From JABAYQ01 sp042091225 (lineage in GTDB: Bacteria; Bacteroidota; Bacteroidia; Flavobacteriales; UBA7312): a stretch of 13,576 nucleotides of DNA. The position numbers were made by a program, and so were the translations under genes. Where the stretch lies: NCBI GenBank assembly GCA_042091225.1, contig JBELHW010000048.1, positions 1 through 13,576 of the forward strand, read 5' to 3'. Numbering within the stretch: the first letter of the stretch is position 1; every line of letters starts with the position of its first letter. Positions 6,971-13,576 of this stretch are shown here, in pieces. Below the pieces are notes generated by a model. That model saw only the letters and a program-made list of their open reading frames with translations. It did not search any database and was not told where the DNA came from.

Positions 6971-8029
6971 TTAAAAATCAATTAATTGACCACTAATTGA
7001 ATCTTGACTAGCACCGGTAACTGATTTATAGCAGTTTATTTGATTTTTTAATTTTAATATTCCTAATAAGCCAAAGATTAATGCTTCTTTATAATCAATT
7101 AATTTTCTCTCTGGAATTATAATTTCAGCATTGCTATAAAATTTGATTCTTTCCATTAAAAAATGATTTAAAACACCGCCTCCTGTAAATAAACAATTTC
7201 CTTCATTTAATTGCTTCCCTATCTGAAAAGCAAAATGCTCCAAACAAGTTCTTAGGATATTATTATTTTTTTCCTTGTATTTTTCAACTACAGGTATAAA
7301 TTTTTCATTTACCCATTCAATTCCTAAGGATTTTGGAGCTTCATTATCATAATATTCGAGCTTATTTAAGTCGTTAAATAGATTTTTAATTACAGATCCA
7401 CTTCTAGCAATTTTTCCTTGGTCATCGTAGTTAAAGCCTAGCAAATTGGCATATTTATTAAGTATTACATTTAAAGGACTAATATCGAAAGCAACTCTTT
7501 TTTCGTTTTTTAAATACGAGATGTTGCTAAATCCGCCTAAATTGACGCAAAAATGATATTCTGAAAATAATAAATGATCACCTACAGGAACCAAAGGAGC
7601 GCCTTGTCCTCCAAGCTGAACATCTAAATCTCTAAAGTTATACACGACTGGTTTTCTACAAATATCAGAAATTGTTTTACCGTCTCCGATTTGTAGTGTA
7701 AACTTTTTTTGAGGTTGATGAAATATAGTGTGTCCATGAGAACATATTAAATCGATACTCAAATCATATTTTAGAATGAAATTATTTAAATTCTCTGCCA
7801 AAAATTTTCCGTATTTAATGTCAATTCTTTTGATGTAATCATTTTTTTTATTGACAAGATTTTTTAGTTCACCATGCCAATAATCTGAATATGTAATAGT
7901 TTCACATGCTCCTAATTTGTAAAACCATTTATCTTTTTCGAAAGTAAATGTAATAAATGCTAAGTCAATTCCATCTAGCGACGTTCCTGACATTATTCCA
8001 ATAACGTTATATTTTTTTTGAGTTTTCAA
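6971..8029 (-). CDS. anmK: Anhydro-N-acetylmuramic acid kinase
   Basis: AnmK is a cytoplasmic sugar kinase of peptidoglycan recycling. It hydrolyses and phosphorylates 1,6-anhydro-MurNAc to MurNAc-6-phosphate. The 352-residue length fits the family. The N-terminal phosphate-binding motif IMSGTSLDG is at 12-20. SHGHTIFHQP is at 97-106, LQIGDG at 112-117, GGQGAPLVPVGD at 140-151, NLGGFSNIS at 163-171 and FDISPLN at 181-187. The Asp in the last motif corresponds to the proposed catalytic base of characterised AnmK proteins. A C-terminal FTGGGVLN (281-288) completes the actin/hexokinase-type fold. The start is TTG at 8029-8027, with a stop in frame two codons before it. The next ATG (7993) would remove the strand before MSGTSLDG, so TTG is preferred. 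An acyl-CoA dehydrogenase is divergent across a 62-base gap. Confidence 0.93.
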   Translation of the reverse strand: MKTQKKYNVIGIMSGTSLDGIDLAFITFTFEKDKWFYKLGACETITYSDYWHGELKNLVNKKNDYIKRIDIKYGKFLAENLNNFILKYDLSIDLICSHGHTIFHQPQKKFTLQIGDGKTISDICRKPVVYNFRDLDVQLGGQGAPLVPVGDHLLFSEYHFCVNLGGFSNISYLKNEKRVAFDISPLNVILNKYANLLGFNYDDQGKIARSGSVIKNLFNDLNKLEYYDNEAPKSLGIEWVNEKFIPVVEKYKEKNNNILRTCLEHFAFQIGKQLNEGNCLFTGGGVLNHFLMERIKFYSNAEIIIPERKLIDYKEALIFGLLGILKLKNQINCYKSVTGASQDSISGQLIDF

Positions 8030-8036
8030 GCTAGGT

Positions 8037-8044
8037 CAAAAATA
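8037..8044 (-). promoter_or_regulatory. Likely -7 promoter box of anmK
   Basis: TATTTTTG on the minus strand fits TAnnTTTG. It ends 7 bases before the anmK TTG start, so transcription from it would give a nearly leaderless mRNA. No TTTG lies about 19 bases further upstream, which lowers confidence. Confidence 0.45.
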
Positions 8045-8056
8045 ACTTAAAATGAG

Positions 8057-8064
8057 TATTTTTG
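8057..8064 (+). promoter_or_regulatory. Likely -7 promoter box of the acyl-CoA dehydrogenase gene
   Basis: TATTTTTG on the plus strand fits TAnnTTTG. It ends 27 bases before the ATG at 8092, giving a leader of about 20-25 A-rich bases, which is typical for this phylum. No TTTG is seen at the -33 position. Confidence 0.5.
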
Positions 8065-8091
8065 TGCATCGAAAATTAAATAAAGCTAACT

Positions 8092-9231
8092 ATGGAATTT
8101 AAATTATCAGAAGAACATGAAATGATTCGACAAGCAGCTAGAGATTTTGCTCAAACCGAATTGCTTCCTGGTGTAATAGAAAGAGACGAGAAACAAGAAT
8201 TTCCTAAAGAACAAATAAAGAAATTAGGCGAATTAGGTTTCATGGGTATGATGGTAGATCCGAAATATGGCGGTGCTGGTATGGATACAATTTCTTATGT
8301 ATTAGCAATGGAAGAACTTTCTAAGGTAGATGCATCGGCATCTGTAGTGGTGTCTGTAAATAACTCGCTAGTGTGCTGGGGAATTGAAAAATTTGGGTCA
8401 GAAGAACAAAAGGAAAAATACCTAAGGCCTTTAGCAACTGGCGAGAAAATTGGTGCTTTCTGTCTTTCAGAACCTGAAGCAGGTAGTGATGCGACCTCTC
8501 AACAAACAACAGCTATAGACATGGGAGATCATTATTTACTTAATGGAACCAAGAACTGGATCACAAATGGAAATTCGGCTTCCACTTATATTGTTATTGC
8601 TCAAACTGATGTTGATAAAGGGCATAGAGGAATAAATGCTCTTATTGTTGAAAAAGGCATGCCAGGATTTGAGGTAGGTATAAAAGAAAACAAGTTAGGA
8701 ATTAGAGGGTCTGACACTCATTCTTTATTGTTTACAGACGTTAAAATCCCTAAAGAAAATAGGATTGGAGAAGACGGATTTGGTTTTAAGTTTGCAATGA
8801 AAACATTGTCGGGCGGAAGAATTGGAATTGCTGCTCAGGCATTAGGTATTGCTTCAGGAGCATACGAGTTATCTTTAGAATACTCAAAACAAAGAAAAGC
8901 TTTCGGAAAGGCAATTAGTGAACATCAAGCAATTGCATTTAAACTTGCAGATATGGCAACCGAAATAGATGCAGCTCGTCTCTTGTGTTTGAAGTCTGCT
9001 TGGCTTAAAGATCAGGGAATGAATTTTGATAAAGAAAGTGCTATGGCTAAGCTATTTGCTTCAGAAACAGCAATGAAGTCAACAACCGAAGCAGTTCAAA
9101 TTCATGGAGGATATGGTTTTGTTAAAGAATACCACGTAGAACGAATGATGAGAGATGCTAAAATCACTCAAATCTATGAGGGAACATCTGAAATTCAGAG
9201 AGTTGTTATTTCAAGATCTGTAATAAAATAA
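8092..9231 (+). CDS. Acyl-CoA dehydrogenase (short-chain/butyryl-CoA type)
   Basis: This cytoplasmic FAD enzyme would form the 2,3-trans double bond in acyl-CoA, passing electrons to electron-transfer flavoprotein. Use in fatty-acid beta-oxidation or branched-chain amino acid breakdown is possible. The 379 residues match the family length closely. The FAD/acyl-CoA signature AFCLSEPEAGSD is at 122-133, and KNWITNG at 154-160 belongs to the middle beta domain. The C-terminal helical domain has QRKAFGKAISEHQAIAFKLA (267-286) and QIHGGYGFVKEY (336-347). Glu363 in QIYEGTSEIQR is at the position of the catalytic base of short- and medium-chain dehydrogenases. Isovaleryl- and long-chain enzymes carry it elsewhere, so a short- to medium-chain straight substrate is favoured, though its length is not certain. 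No Shine-Dalgarno sequence is seen. Confidence 0.95.
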   Translation: MEFKLSEEHEMIRQAARDFAQTELLPGVIERDEKQEFPKEQIKKLGELGFMGMMVDPKYGGAGMDTISYVLAMEELSKVDASASVVVSVNNSLVCWGIEKFGSEEQKEKYLRPLATGEKIGAFCLSEPEAGSDATSQQTTAIDMGDHYLLNGTKNWITNGNSASTYIVIAQTDVDKGHRGINALIVEKGMPGFEVGIKENKLGIRGSDTHSLLFTDVKIPKENRIGEDGFGFKFAMKTLSGGRIGIAAQALGIASGAYELSLEYSKQRKAFGKAISEHQAIAFKLADMATEIDAARLLCLKSAWLKDQGMNFDKESAMAKLFASETAMKSTTEAVQIHGGYGFVKEYHVERMMRDAKITQIYEGTSEIQRVVISRSVIK

Positions 9232-9251
9232 GTCTATTATATAATTATTCC

Positions 9252-9259
9252 TATATTCG
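9252..9259 (+). promoter_or_regulatory. Weak candidate -7 box before the SLBB export gene
   Basis: TATATTCG differs from TAnnTTTG at one position and lies 24 bases before the ATG at 9284, inside the 52-base gap after the acyl-CoA dehydrogenase gene. No -33 TTTG is found. No terminator hairpin is visible in the gap either, so read-through from the upstream gene is also possible. Confidence 0.25.
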
Positions 9260-9283
9260 AGAATTAAAAAATAAATAAATATA

Positions 9284-11806
9284 ATGAGAAGATTACTGTT
9301 AATTTTATTGGTTTTTGTTTGTCATATTAGTTTTTCTCAAAACCTACAACTTCTGGATAATATTAATCAGTCAAATTCTGATAATAGTTTAAAGTTTGTC
9401 CCGTCTAATATAGATCCTTCGACTGTAAACCCCTCTGATATTCCAAGTGAAGAGATTTTAAAAAAAATGGGCTTAAGCGAGCAAGAAATTAATGAGGCTA
9501 TGGACTTTAAATTTCAAAGAGGCAAGTATGACCCTAATTTTATTGAACAAGATTCCTCTTTTAATTCTCTAAATATTCAGAATGCGGATCAATTTTATAA
9601 CTCATTAAGTAATTTCGAATACAATGACTCTATTCTTTACCCTGTCGGGAAAGTGTATGGTCAAGATGTTTTCCGTTCTAACGAATTAAATTTCTTTAAT
9701 AGAGCATTTGATTCACAAGCTCCAGATAATTATCTGATTGGAGAAAATGATGAATTAACTATTTCAATTTGGGGACTTGCCGAGCACAGCGAAACAGTTG
9801 TAGTTAACGATAAAGGATATGTAAACACTCAATATGCAGGCCGAATTTATGTAGGTTCTAAAAACTTTAAAAAAGTTAAATCACTTATTAAAAATAGAAT
9901 GTCTAACTATTTTGATTTAACTAAGTCACAATTTGATTTAAGTCTAAATTATTCTAGAGTCATTACAGTAAATATAGTGGGAGAGGTGTTCAACCCGGGT
10001 TCCTATACTTTTCCAGCTACAAATACTGTCTTCAATGCACTTATGGCTGCAGGTGGTCCTAATCAAGTGGGATCAGTTAGAAATATTTATATAAAAAGAA
10101 ACGGTAAAACTGTTGATTCTTTAGATGTTTATAAATTTTTATTCGACCCTAATTCTAATCAAGATGTCTTTTTACAAAACAATGATTATATTTTAGTAAA
10201 TAACATTTCTAATATTGTCGAAGTTAGTGGTGAAGTAAACAGACCTTATACATACGAAGCCAAATTCGGCGATAACTTAAAAGATTTAATTACATACGCT
10301 GGAGGATTTACTAAAAATGCTTTTGATGGAAGTATTTCAATTAGTCGTTTAGAAAACAACTCTAAACAAACTATAACTGTTACAAAAGATAATTTTTCCA
10401 CATTTCAGATTAAAAATGGAGATGAATTAACGATCTCTAAAGCACCCGAATTAGAAAAAAACTATGTTGATGTTAAAACTTCTACTGGAGTTTCTGCTAA
10501 ATATCAGTTTAACGATAAATTAACAGTTTACGAATTATTGAATCTTTCTCAATCTTTGACTGATGAATTATATCTTGACAAAGCATATTTAATCAGAACG
10601 CTCGAAGATTATTCTAAAGAGTATGTAATAATTGAAATGAAGAAAATTATTGATAATCCTAATTCTTCTTTTAATCTAATTGTTAAAGAATATGATGAAT
10701 TATTTTTCCTTTCTAAGCGTGATTTTTTAGACGAGTTCGAAATTAAAATTAGCGGTGGAGTTAAGAGTCCCGATACATTTAATTTTGGAAACGGCGCCAC
10801 TTTAGGAGACTTAATCTTACTATCTGGCGGATTTGTACAAGAAGCCGCTGGAGGAAAAATAGAGGTATTCAGAACGGTGAGTTACAATTTAGAAACTAAT
10901 CAAATTTCTCCTAGAAAAACAACAACCAAAAAATTTAATATAAGTAGTTCAGGAACATTAAAAGAGGATGACTTGTCTTACGAACTCTCTCCTTTTGATC
11001 ACGTGGCTGTTAGGGTAAACCCTAATTATCAGCCAATTAAAACCGCAATTATTGAAGGGGAGGTAGATTATCCTGGAGAGTATAATATTGAAAGTAAAAC
11101 TCAAAAAATTGCTGACCTTATAGACTTAGCTGGCGGAGTTAATATATTTGGAGATATGAGCTCTAGTGTTGTCTACAGACTTACAACGATTGAAACTAGT
11201 ACAATCGACGAATATATTTCTTTTCAGCAAGATGAAGAAATCGTAAACGGGTTTTATTCTGACGGTGAATTTGTCGAGATTGTTGCTCAAAATGATGAAA
11301 ATATAGCTAGTATAGATACTAGTATTGAGTCAATAAGTGTATATGTGCCCATTTCAATCAATCTTAAAAAAGCCTTAAAGAATAGAAATTCCAAGCATAA
11401 TATCTTTTTACAAGACGGAGATAAAATTGTTATCCCTTCTTTAGAAAACATTGTTACTATAACAGGCGCAACCAAAAATTTAAAAAATAGCACTATCAAT
11501 ACTCCGTTTTTTAAAAGAAGGGCTAATTATTATGTTAATAATTTTGCTGGCGGATTTTCAAAGCATAATATTAAAGAAGAGACTTATGTTTTGTATCCTT
11601 CCGGATCAATAAAGAAAGCTAGAGATTTTGGGCTTTTTATTTTATATCCTAAGTTAGAAAATGGTGCTACTATAAAGGTTACTGAAGATGTTAAAATCAA
11701 ACGTATAAAATCCGAACCTGTTGATTGGACAAAAGTTATTGAGTCAACAGTTACTAAGATTACCGGACTAGCTTCATTATACATTTTATATTTATCAAGA
11801 CAATAA
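9284..11806 (+). CDS. Wza-like polysaccharide export protein with multiple SLBB domains
   Basis: This 840-residue secreted protein is probably the outer-membrane/periplasmic channel component of a capsule, exopolysaccharide or O-antigen export machine. Residues 1-19 look like a type I signal peptide (MRRLLLILLVFVCHISFS, cut before Gln). Cys13 is not in a lipobox, so it is not an obvious lipoprotein. Residues 55-85 hold the KKMGLSEQEINEA-type segment often seen at the N-terminus of Bacteroidota members. A Poly_export domain lies at about 145-225 (YLIGENDELTISIWG). About six SLBB-like beta-grasp units follow, beginning near 228, 310, 395, 484, 586 and 720. Several have a GEV..PG.Y...L..LI..AGG pattern, and units 3 and 6 are degenerate. 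A C-terminal helix (about 815-837) may insert in the outer membrane. It is more than twice the length of E. coli Wza (379). The Wzz-like gene starts 2 bases downstream. Confidence 0.9.
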   Translation: MRRLLLILLVFVCHISFSQNLQLLDNINQSNSDNSLKFVPSNIDPSTVNPSDIPSEEILKKMGLSEQEINEAMDFKFQRGKYDPNFIEQDSSFNSLNIQNADQFYNSLSNFEYNDSILYPVGKVYGQDVFRSNELNFFNRAFDSQAPDNYLIGENDELTISIWGLAEHSETVVVNDKGYVNTQYAGRIYVGSKNFKKVKSLIKNRMSNYFDLTKSQFDLSLNYSRVITVNIVGEVFNPGSYTFPATNTVFNALMAAGGPNQVGSVRNIYIKRNGKTVDSLDVYKFLFDPNSNQDVFLQNNDYILVNNISNIVEVSGEVNRPYTYEAKFGDNLKDLITYAGGFTKNAFDGSISISRLENNSKQTITVTKDNFSTFQIKNGDELTISKAPELEKNYVDVKTSTGVSAKYQFNDKLTVYELLNLSQSLTDELYLDKAYLIRTLEDYSKEYVIIEMKKIIDNPNSSFNLIVKEYDELFFLSKRDFLDEFEIKISGGVKSPDTFNFGNGATLGDLILLSGGFVQEAAGGKIEVFRTVSYNLETNQISPRKTTTKKFNISSSGTLKEDDLSYELSPFDHVAVRVNPNYQPIKTAIIEGEVDYPGEYNIESKTQKIADLIDLAGGVNIFGDMSSSVVYRLTTIETSTIDEYISFQQDEEIVNGFYSDGEFVEIVAQNDENIASIDTSIESISVYVPISINLKKALKNRNSKHNIFLQDGDKIVIPSLENIVTITGATKNLKNSTINTPFFKRRANYYVNNFAGGFSKHNIKEETYVLYPSGSIKKARDFGLFILYPKLENGATIKVTEDVKIKRIKSEPVDWTKVIESTVTKITGLASLYILYLSRQ

Positions 11807-11808
11807 TT

Positions 11809-12861
11809 ATGGGTGAGTTTTCCGATGAAAAAGTATCAGCTATCACATTTAAGGATGTCTTAATTCTTGTTGATAGAATTTGGACTATTTTATATTTAAA
11901 AAAGCTATATATAATAATTTTCACTTTTCTCTTTGGGTTTTTAGGTTATTTTATTGCTTTTACTGATGAGGCTAATTATGATGCAGAAATCACTTTCGTT
12001 ATTGAGGATAATGAAACTTCTTCTCCCTTAGGAGGATTAGGAGGAATTGCAAGTCAATTTGGACTTGATTTCGGTGGCTCTTCTAATGCTTTCAGCCAAG
12101 CTAATATCGAAGAACTAGTTAAGTCAAGAAGACTTATTGAAGATGCTCTTTTAACTCCTGTAGTTGTTGATAATAAAGAAGATAAATTAATAAATCATTT
12201 CATTTCATTAATTAAATTAGATGAGAATTGGGATGATTCAATAAAGTATATAGCTAACTTTCCAGTCGAGAAAGATTTATTTTCGTTTGAGCAAGACAGC
12301 ATTATGTCAATTGTTTATAATAAAATTGCATCTTCATTTGTTAACATTGATTTTAAAAATGAGACAAATATTATGTATTTGAAAGTTAATTCTGAAAACG
12401 AAGATTTTTCTTTAAGATTCGTTGAGTCTCTGATAAAGAAACTAGACAAGTACTACATTTCTTTTCAAACTGCTAAGGCTCAACTCAATTTAAACTTCAT
12501 ATCAAAAAGAGCTGACTCAGTCCTAATTGAGCTTCAATCCGCTGAACTATTATACGCTGAATATAAAGATTCAAACTTTGGGGTTAGAAAGTCTAAAGGA
12601 GTATTGCAAGAATTACGTCTTCAAAGAGATGTTCAAATATTGAACGTTATGTATAGCGAAATAATCAAAAATTTGGAGCTTACAAAGTTTACGTCTCTTA
12701 ATCAAAAGCCATTAATTAGTATAATCGATAGTCCAAAATTTCCACTCAAGCAAAATTTAAAATCTAAGTCCAAATATTTTGTTTTGTTTTTTATACTTGG
12801 CTTTTTCATTTCCGCTTTTTATTTTACAATGAAGCAATTAATAAAAGATGAATTAGATTAA
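11809..12861 (+). CDS. Wzz-like chain-length determinant / polysaccharide co-polymerase
   Basis: This 350-residue inner-membrane protein would set polysaccharide chain length or couple polymerisation to export. The architecture is the two-helix Wzz type: TM1 at about 33-51, a large periplasmic domain, and TM2 at about 321-341. The family's Gly-rich hydrophobic stretch (GGLGGIASQFGLDFGG, 75-90) follows TM1, and a predicted coiled-coil region lies at about 220-290. A proline-containing segment (DSPKFPLKQNLKSKSK, 307-322) precedes TM2. Only nine residues follow TM2, so there is no BY-kinase domain with Walker motifs or Tyr cluster as in Wzc. The close coupling to the SLBB gene (2-base gap) indicates one transcription unit and a joint role. 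The 3' end overlaps murF, on the other strand, by 9 bases. Confidence 0.88.
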   Translation: MGEFSDEKVSAITFKDVLILVDRIWTILYLKKLYIIIFTFLFGFLGYFIAFTDEANYDAEITFVIEDNETSSPLGGLGGIASQFGLDFGGSSNAFSQANIEELVKSRRLIEDALLTPVVVDNKEDKLINHFISLIKLDENWDDSIKYIANFPVEKDLFSFEQDSIMSIVYNKIASSFVNIDFKNETNIMYLKVNSENEDFSLRFVESLIKKLDKYYISFQTAKAQLNLNFISKRADSVLIELQSAELLYAEYKDSNFGVRKSKGVLQELRLQRDVQILNVMYSEIIKNLELTKFTSLNQKPLISIIDSPKFPLKQNLKSKSKYFVLFFILGFFISAFYFTMKQLIKDELD

Positions 12862-13576
12862 ATTAATTTTTTCTAATTGCTCTAGCTTTATGCCTCTTGA
12901 TCCTTTAAGTAATATCTTACTATCTGTTATAGGATTTTTAATAATCCATTGGCTTAATAAATCTACGTTATTAAAGTGCTTGTAATTATGAGTACATTTC
13001 CCGAACTCTTTGCCTACAATTATTACATTTTTAATGTTTTTCTTATGTAATGAATCAATAATATTCTGATGTTCCAAATTAGAGCTATCACCAAGTTCTA
13101 GCATGTCCCCTAAAATCAACCATCGATTTGTTTTATTTGTTTCTAAAAAAGAATCTATCGAAAGACTCATGCTTGATGGATTTGCATTGTAAGCATCTAA
13201 AGTAAGTATGTTTTTTACTTCTGTTTTTCTTAGCTCAGATCTATTATTACTGGGTTTATATTTTTTTAAAGAGTCAACAATTTTTTTCTTGTCAATATCG
13301 AAATAAGAGGCAATAGTAAATGCTGCAGCAACATTAGTCTTGTTGTATGAACCTACTAAATTTGTTTTGATTTTATGATTATCAACCATTACGTAACAAA
13401 GTCCGTCATCATTAGTTACATTTTGACAATCTAAATAAAATTCTCTGCTTATATTTTGAGATAGTTCAATTAAAAGTTTATCATTTTTATTTACGAATAA
13501 TTTTTTATTGTTTTCGTAAACATATTGATAAAGCTCATTTTTTGTTTTAATAATATTTTCGTGAGACCCAAAACCT
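12853..13576 (-). CDS. murF: UDP-N-acetylmuramoyl-tripeptide--D-Ala-D-Ala ligase, partial (5' end outside window)
   Basis: MurF is a cytoplasmic ATP-dependent ligase that adds D-Ala-D-Ala to UDP-MurNAc-tripeptide to make the pentapeptide peptidoglycan precursor. The frame stays open to the right edge. Translating upstream of the internal ATG at 13389 gives GFGSHENIIKTKNELYQYVY, a segment typical of MurF just after its ATP-binding part, so that ATG is not the true start. About 240 C-terminal residues are present, roughly half the protein. Visible motifs are GSYNKTNVAAAFTIASYF (central domain), NRSELR, LTLDAYNANPSSMSLSID with the DAYNANP signature that identifies MurF, LGDMLELGDSS, and a C-terminal LLKGSRGIKLEQL. 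The N-terminal substrate domain and P-loop lie beyond the window. Confidence 0.95.
   Translation of the reverse strand, partial: GFGSHENIIKTKNELYQYVYENNKKLFVNKNDKLLIELSQNISREFYLDCQNVTNDDGLCYVMVDNHKIKTNLVGSYNKTNVAAAFTIASYFDIDKKKIVDSLKKYKPSNNRSELRKTEVKNILTLDAYNANPSSMSLSIDSFLETNKTNRWLILGDMLELGDSSNLEHQNIIDSLHKKNIKNVIIVGKEFGKCTHNYKHFNNVDLLSQWIIKNPITDSKILLKGSRGIKLEQLEKINLI

Larger units (their letters stand above)
8037..8064. repeat. Inverted repeat in the anmK / acyl-CoA dehydrogenase divergent region
   Basis: CAAAAATA (8037-8044) and TATTTTTG (8057-8064) form a perfect 8-bp inverted repeat around a 12-base spacer. The two arms are also the two -7-like boxes of the divergent genes. The arrangement could simply be two facing promoters, or it could double as an operator for a dimeric regulator. 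Confidence 0.6.

Noticed and set aside
8321..8509. Minus-strand open frame inside the acyl-CoA dehydrogenase gene
   Set aside because: It is a shadow frame within a clearly conserved gene, with no promoter and no recognisable protein features. The other short opposite-strand frames inside folC, nhaD, mscS and the dehydrogenase were rejected for the same reason.
9232..9283. Terminator or small RNA between the acyl-CoA dehydrogenase and the SLBB gene
   Set aside because: The 52 bases are AT-rich with no stable hairpin or T-run. Only a weak -7-like box is seen.
9320..9322. Cys13 of the SLBB protein as a lipoprotein anchor, as in Wza
   Set aside because: The residues before it (VFV) do not form a lipobox, and the hydrophobic stretch continues past it to a better type I cleavage site.
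11809..12861. Wzc-type tyrosine autokinase
   Set aside because: The protein ends nine residues after its second membrane helix. There is no Walker A/B motif or Tyr-rich tail, and no separate kinase gene follows.
13387..13389. Internal ATG as the start of the right-edge minus-strand gene
   Set aside because: The frame stays open to the window edge and encodes typical MurF sequence upstream, so the gene is partial rather than short.

Overview
The window looks like chromosomal DNA of a marine or aquatic member of the Bacteroidota, most likely Flavobacteriia. The evidence is the AT-rich composition, the near absence of Shine-Dalgarno sequences, the TAnnTTTG-type -7 promoter boxes, and the family content and order (exbB-exbD-tonB-folC, anmK divergent from an acyl-CoA dehydrogenase, an SLBB export protein next to a Wzz-like protein). 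I see no mobile element, CRISPR array, phage gene or break in composition. It reads as ordinary core genome, and I did not find a convincing undescribed system.

Minus-strand block (1-8029). Transcription runs from right to left. The genes are anmK (anhydro-MurNAc kinase, cell-wall recycling), a Glu/Leu/Phe/Val-type amino acid dehydrogenase, an MscS-type mechanosensitive channel, an NhaD-type Na+/H+ antiporter, then exbB, exbD, a TonB-type energy transducer and folC. Gaps are 3-37 bases, and the last four genes overlap stop-to-start, so this could be one long transcription unit or a few nested ones. Three neighbours deal with ion gradients or membrane tension (NhaD, MscS, ExbBD-TonB). A tRNA-Val(UAC) gene follows folC, with what looks like its own promoter and a strong hairpin terminator.

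Divergent junction (8030-8091). Two TATTTTTG boxes face each other across 12 bases as a perfect 8-bp inverted repeat. One points to anmK, which starts with TTG, and the other to the acyl-CoA dehydrogenase.

Plus-strand block (8092-12861). An acyl-CoA dehydrogenase is followed, after 52 bases, by a two-gene polysaccharide export pair. The first encodes a large secreted SLBB-repeat, Wza-like protein. The second encodes a Wzz-like two-TM chain-length or co-polymerase protein without a kinase domain. Together they should form the export part of a capsule, exopolysaccharide or O-antigen system whose other genes are not in the window.

Right edge (12853-13576). murF, the last cytoplasmic Mur ligase of peptidoglycan precursor synthesis, lies on the minus strand. 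It is cut by the window edge and its 3' end overlaps the end of the wzz-like gene by 9 bases.

Every intergenic stretch is shorter than 100 bases, so there is no long gene-free region.
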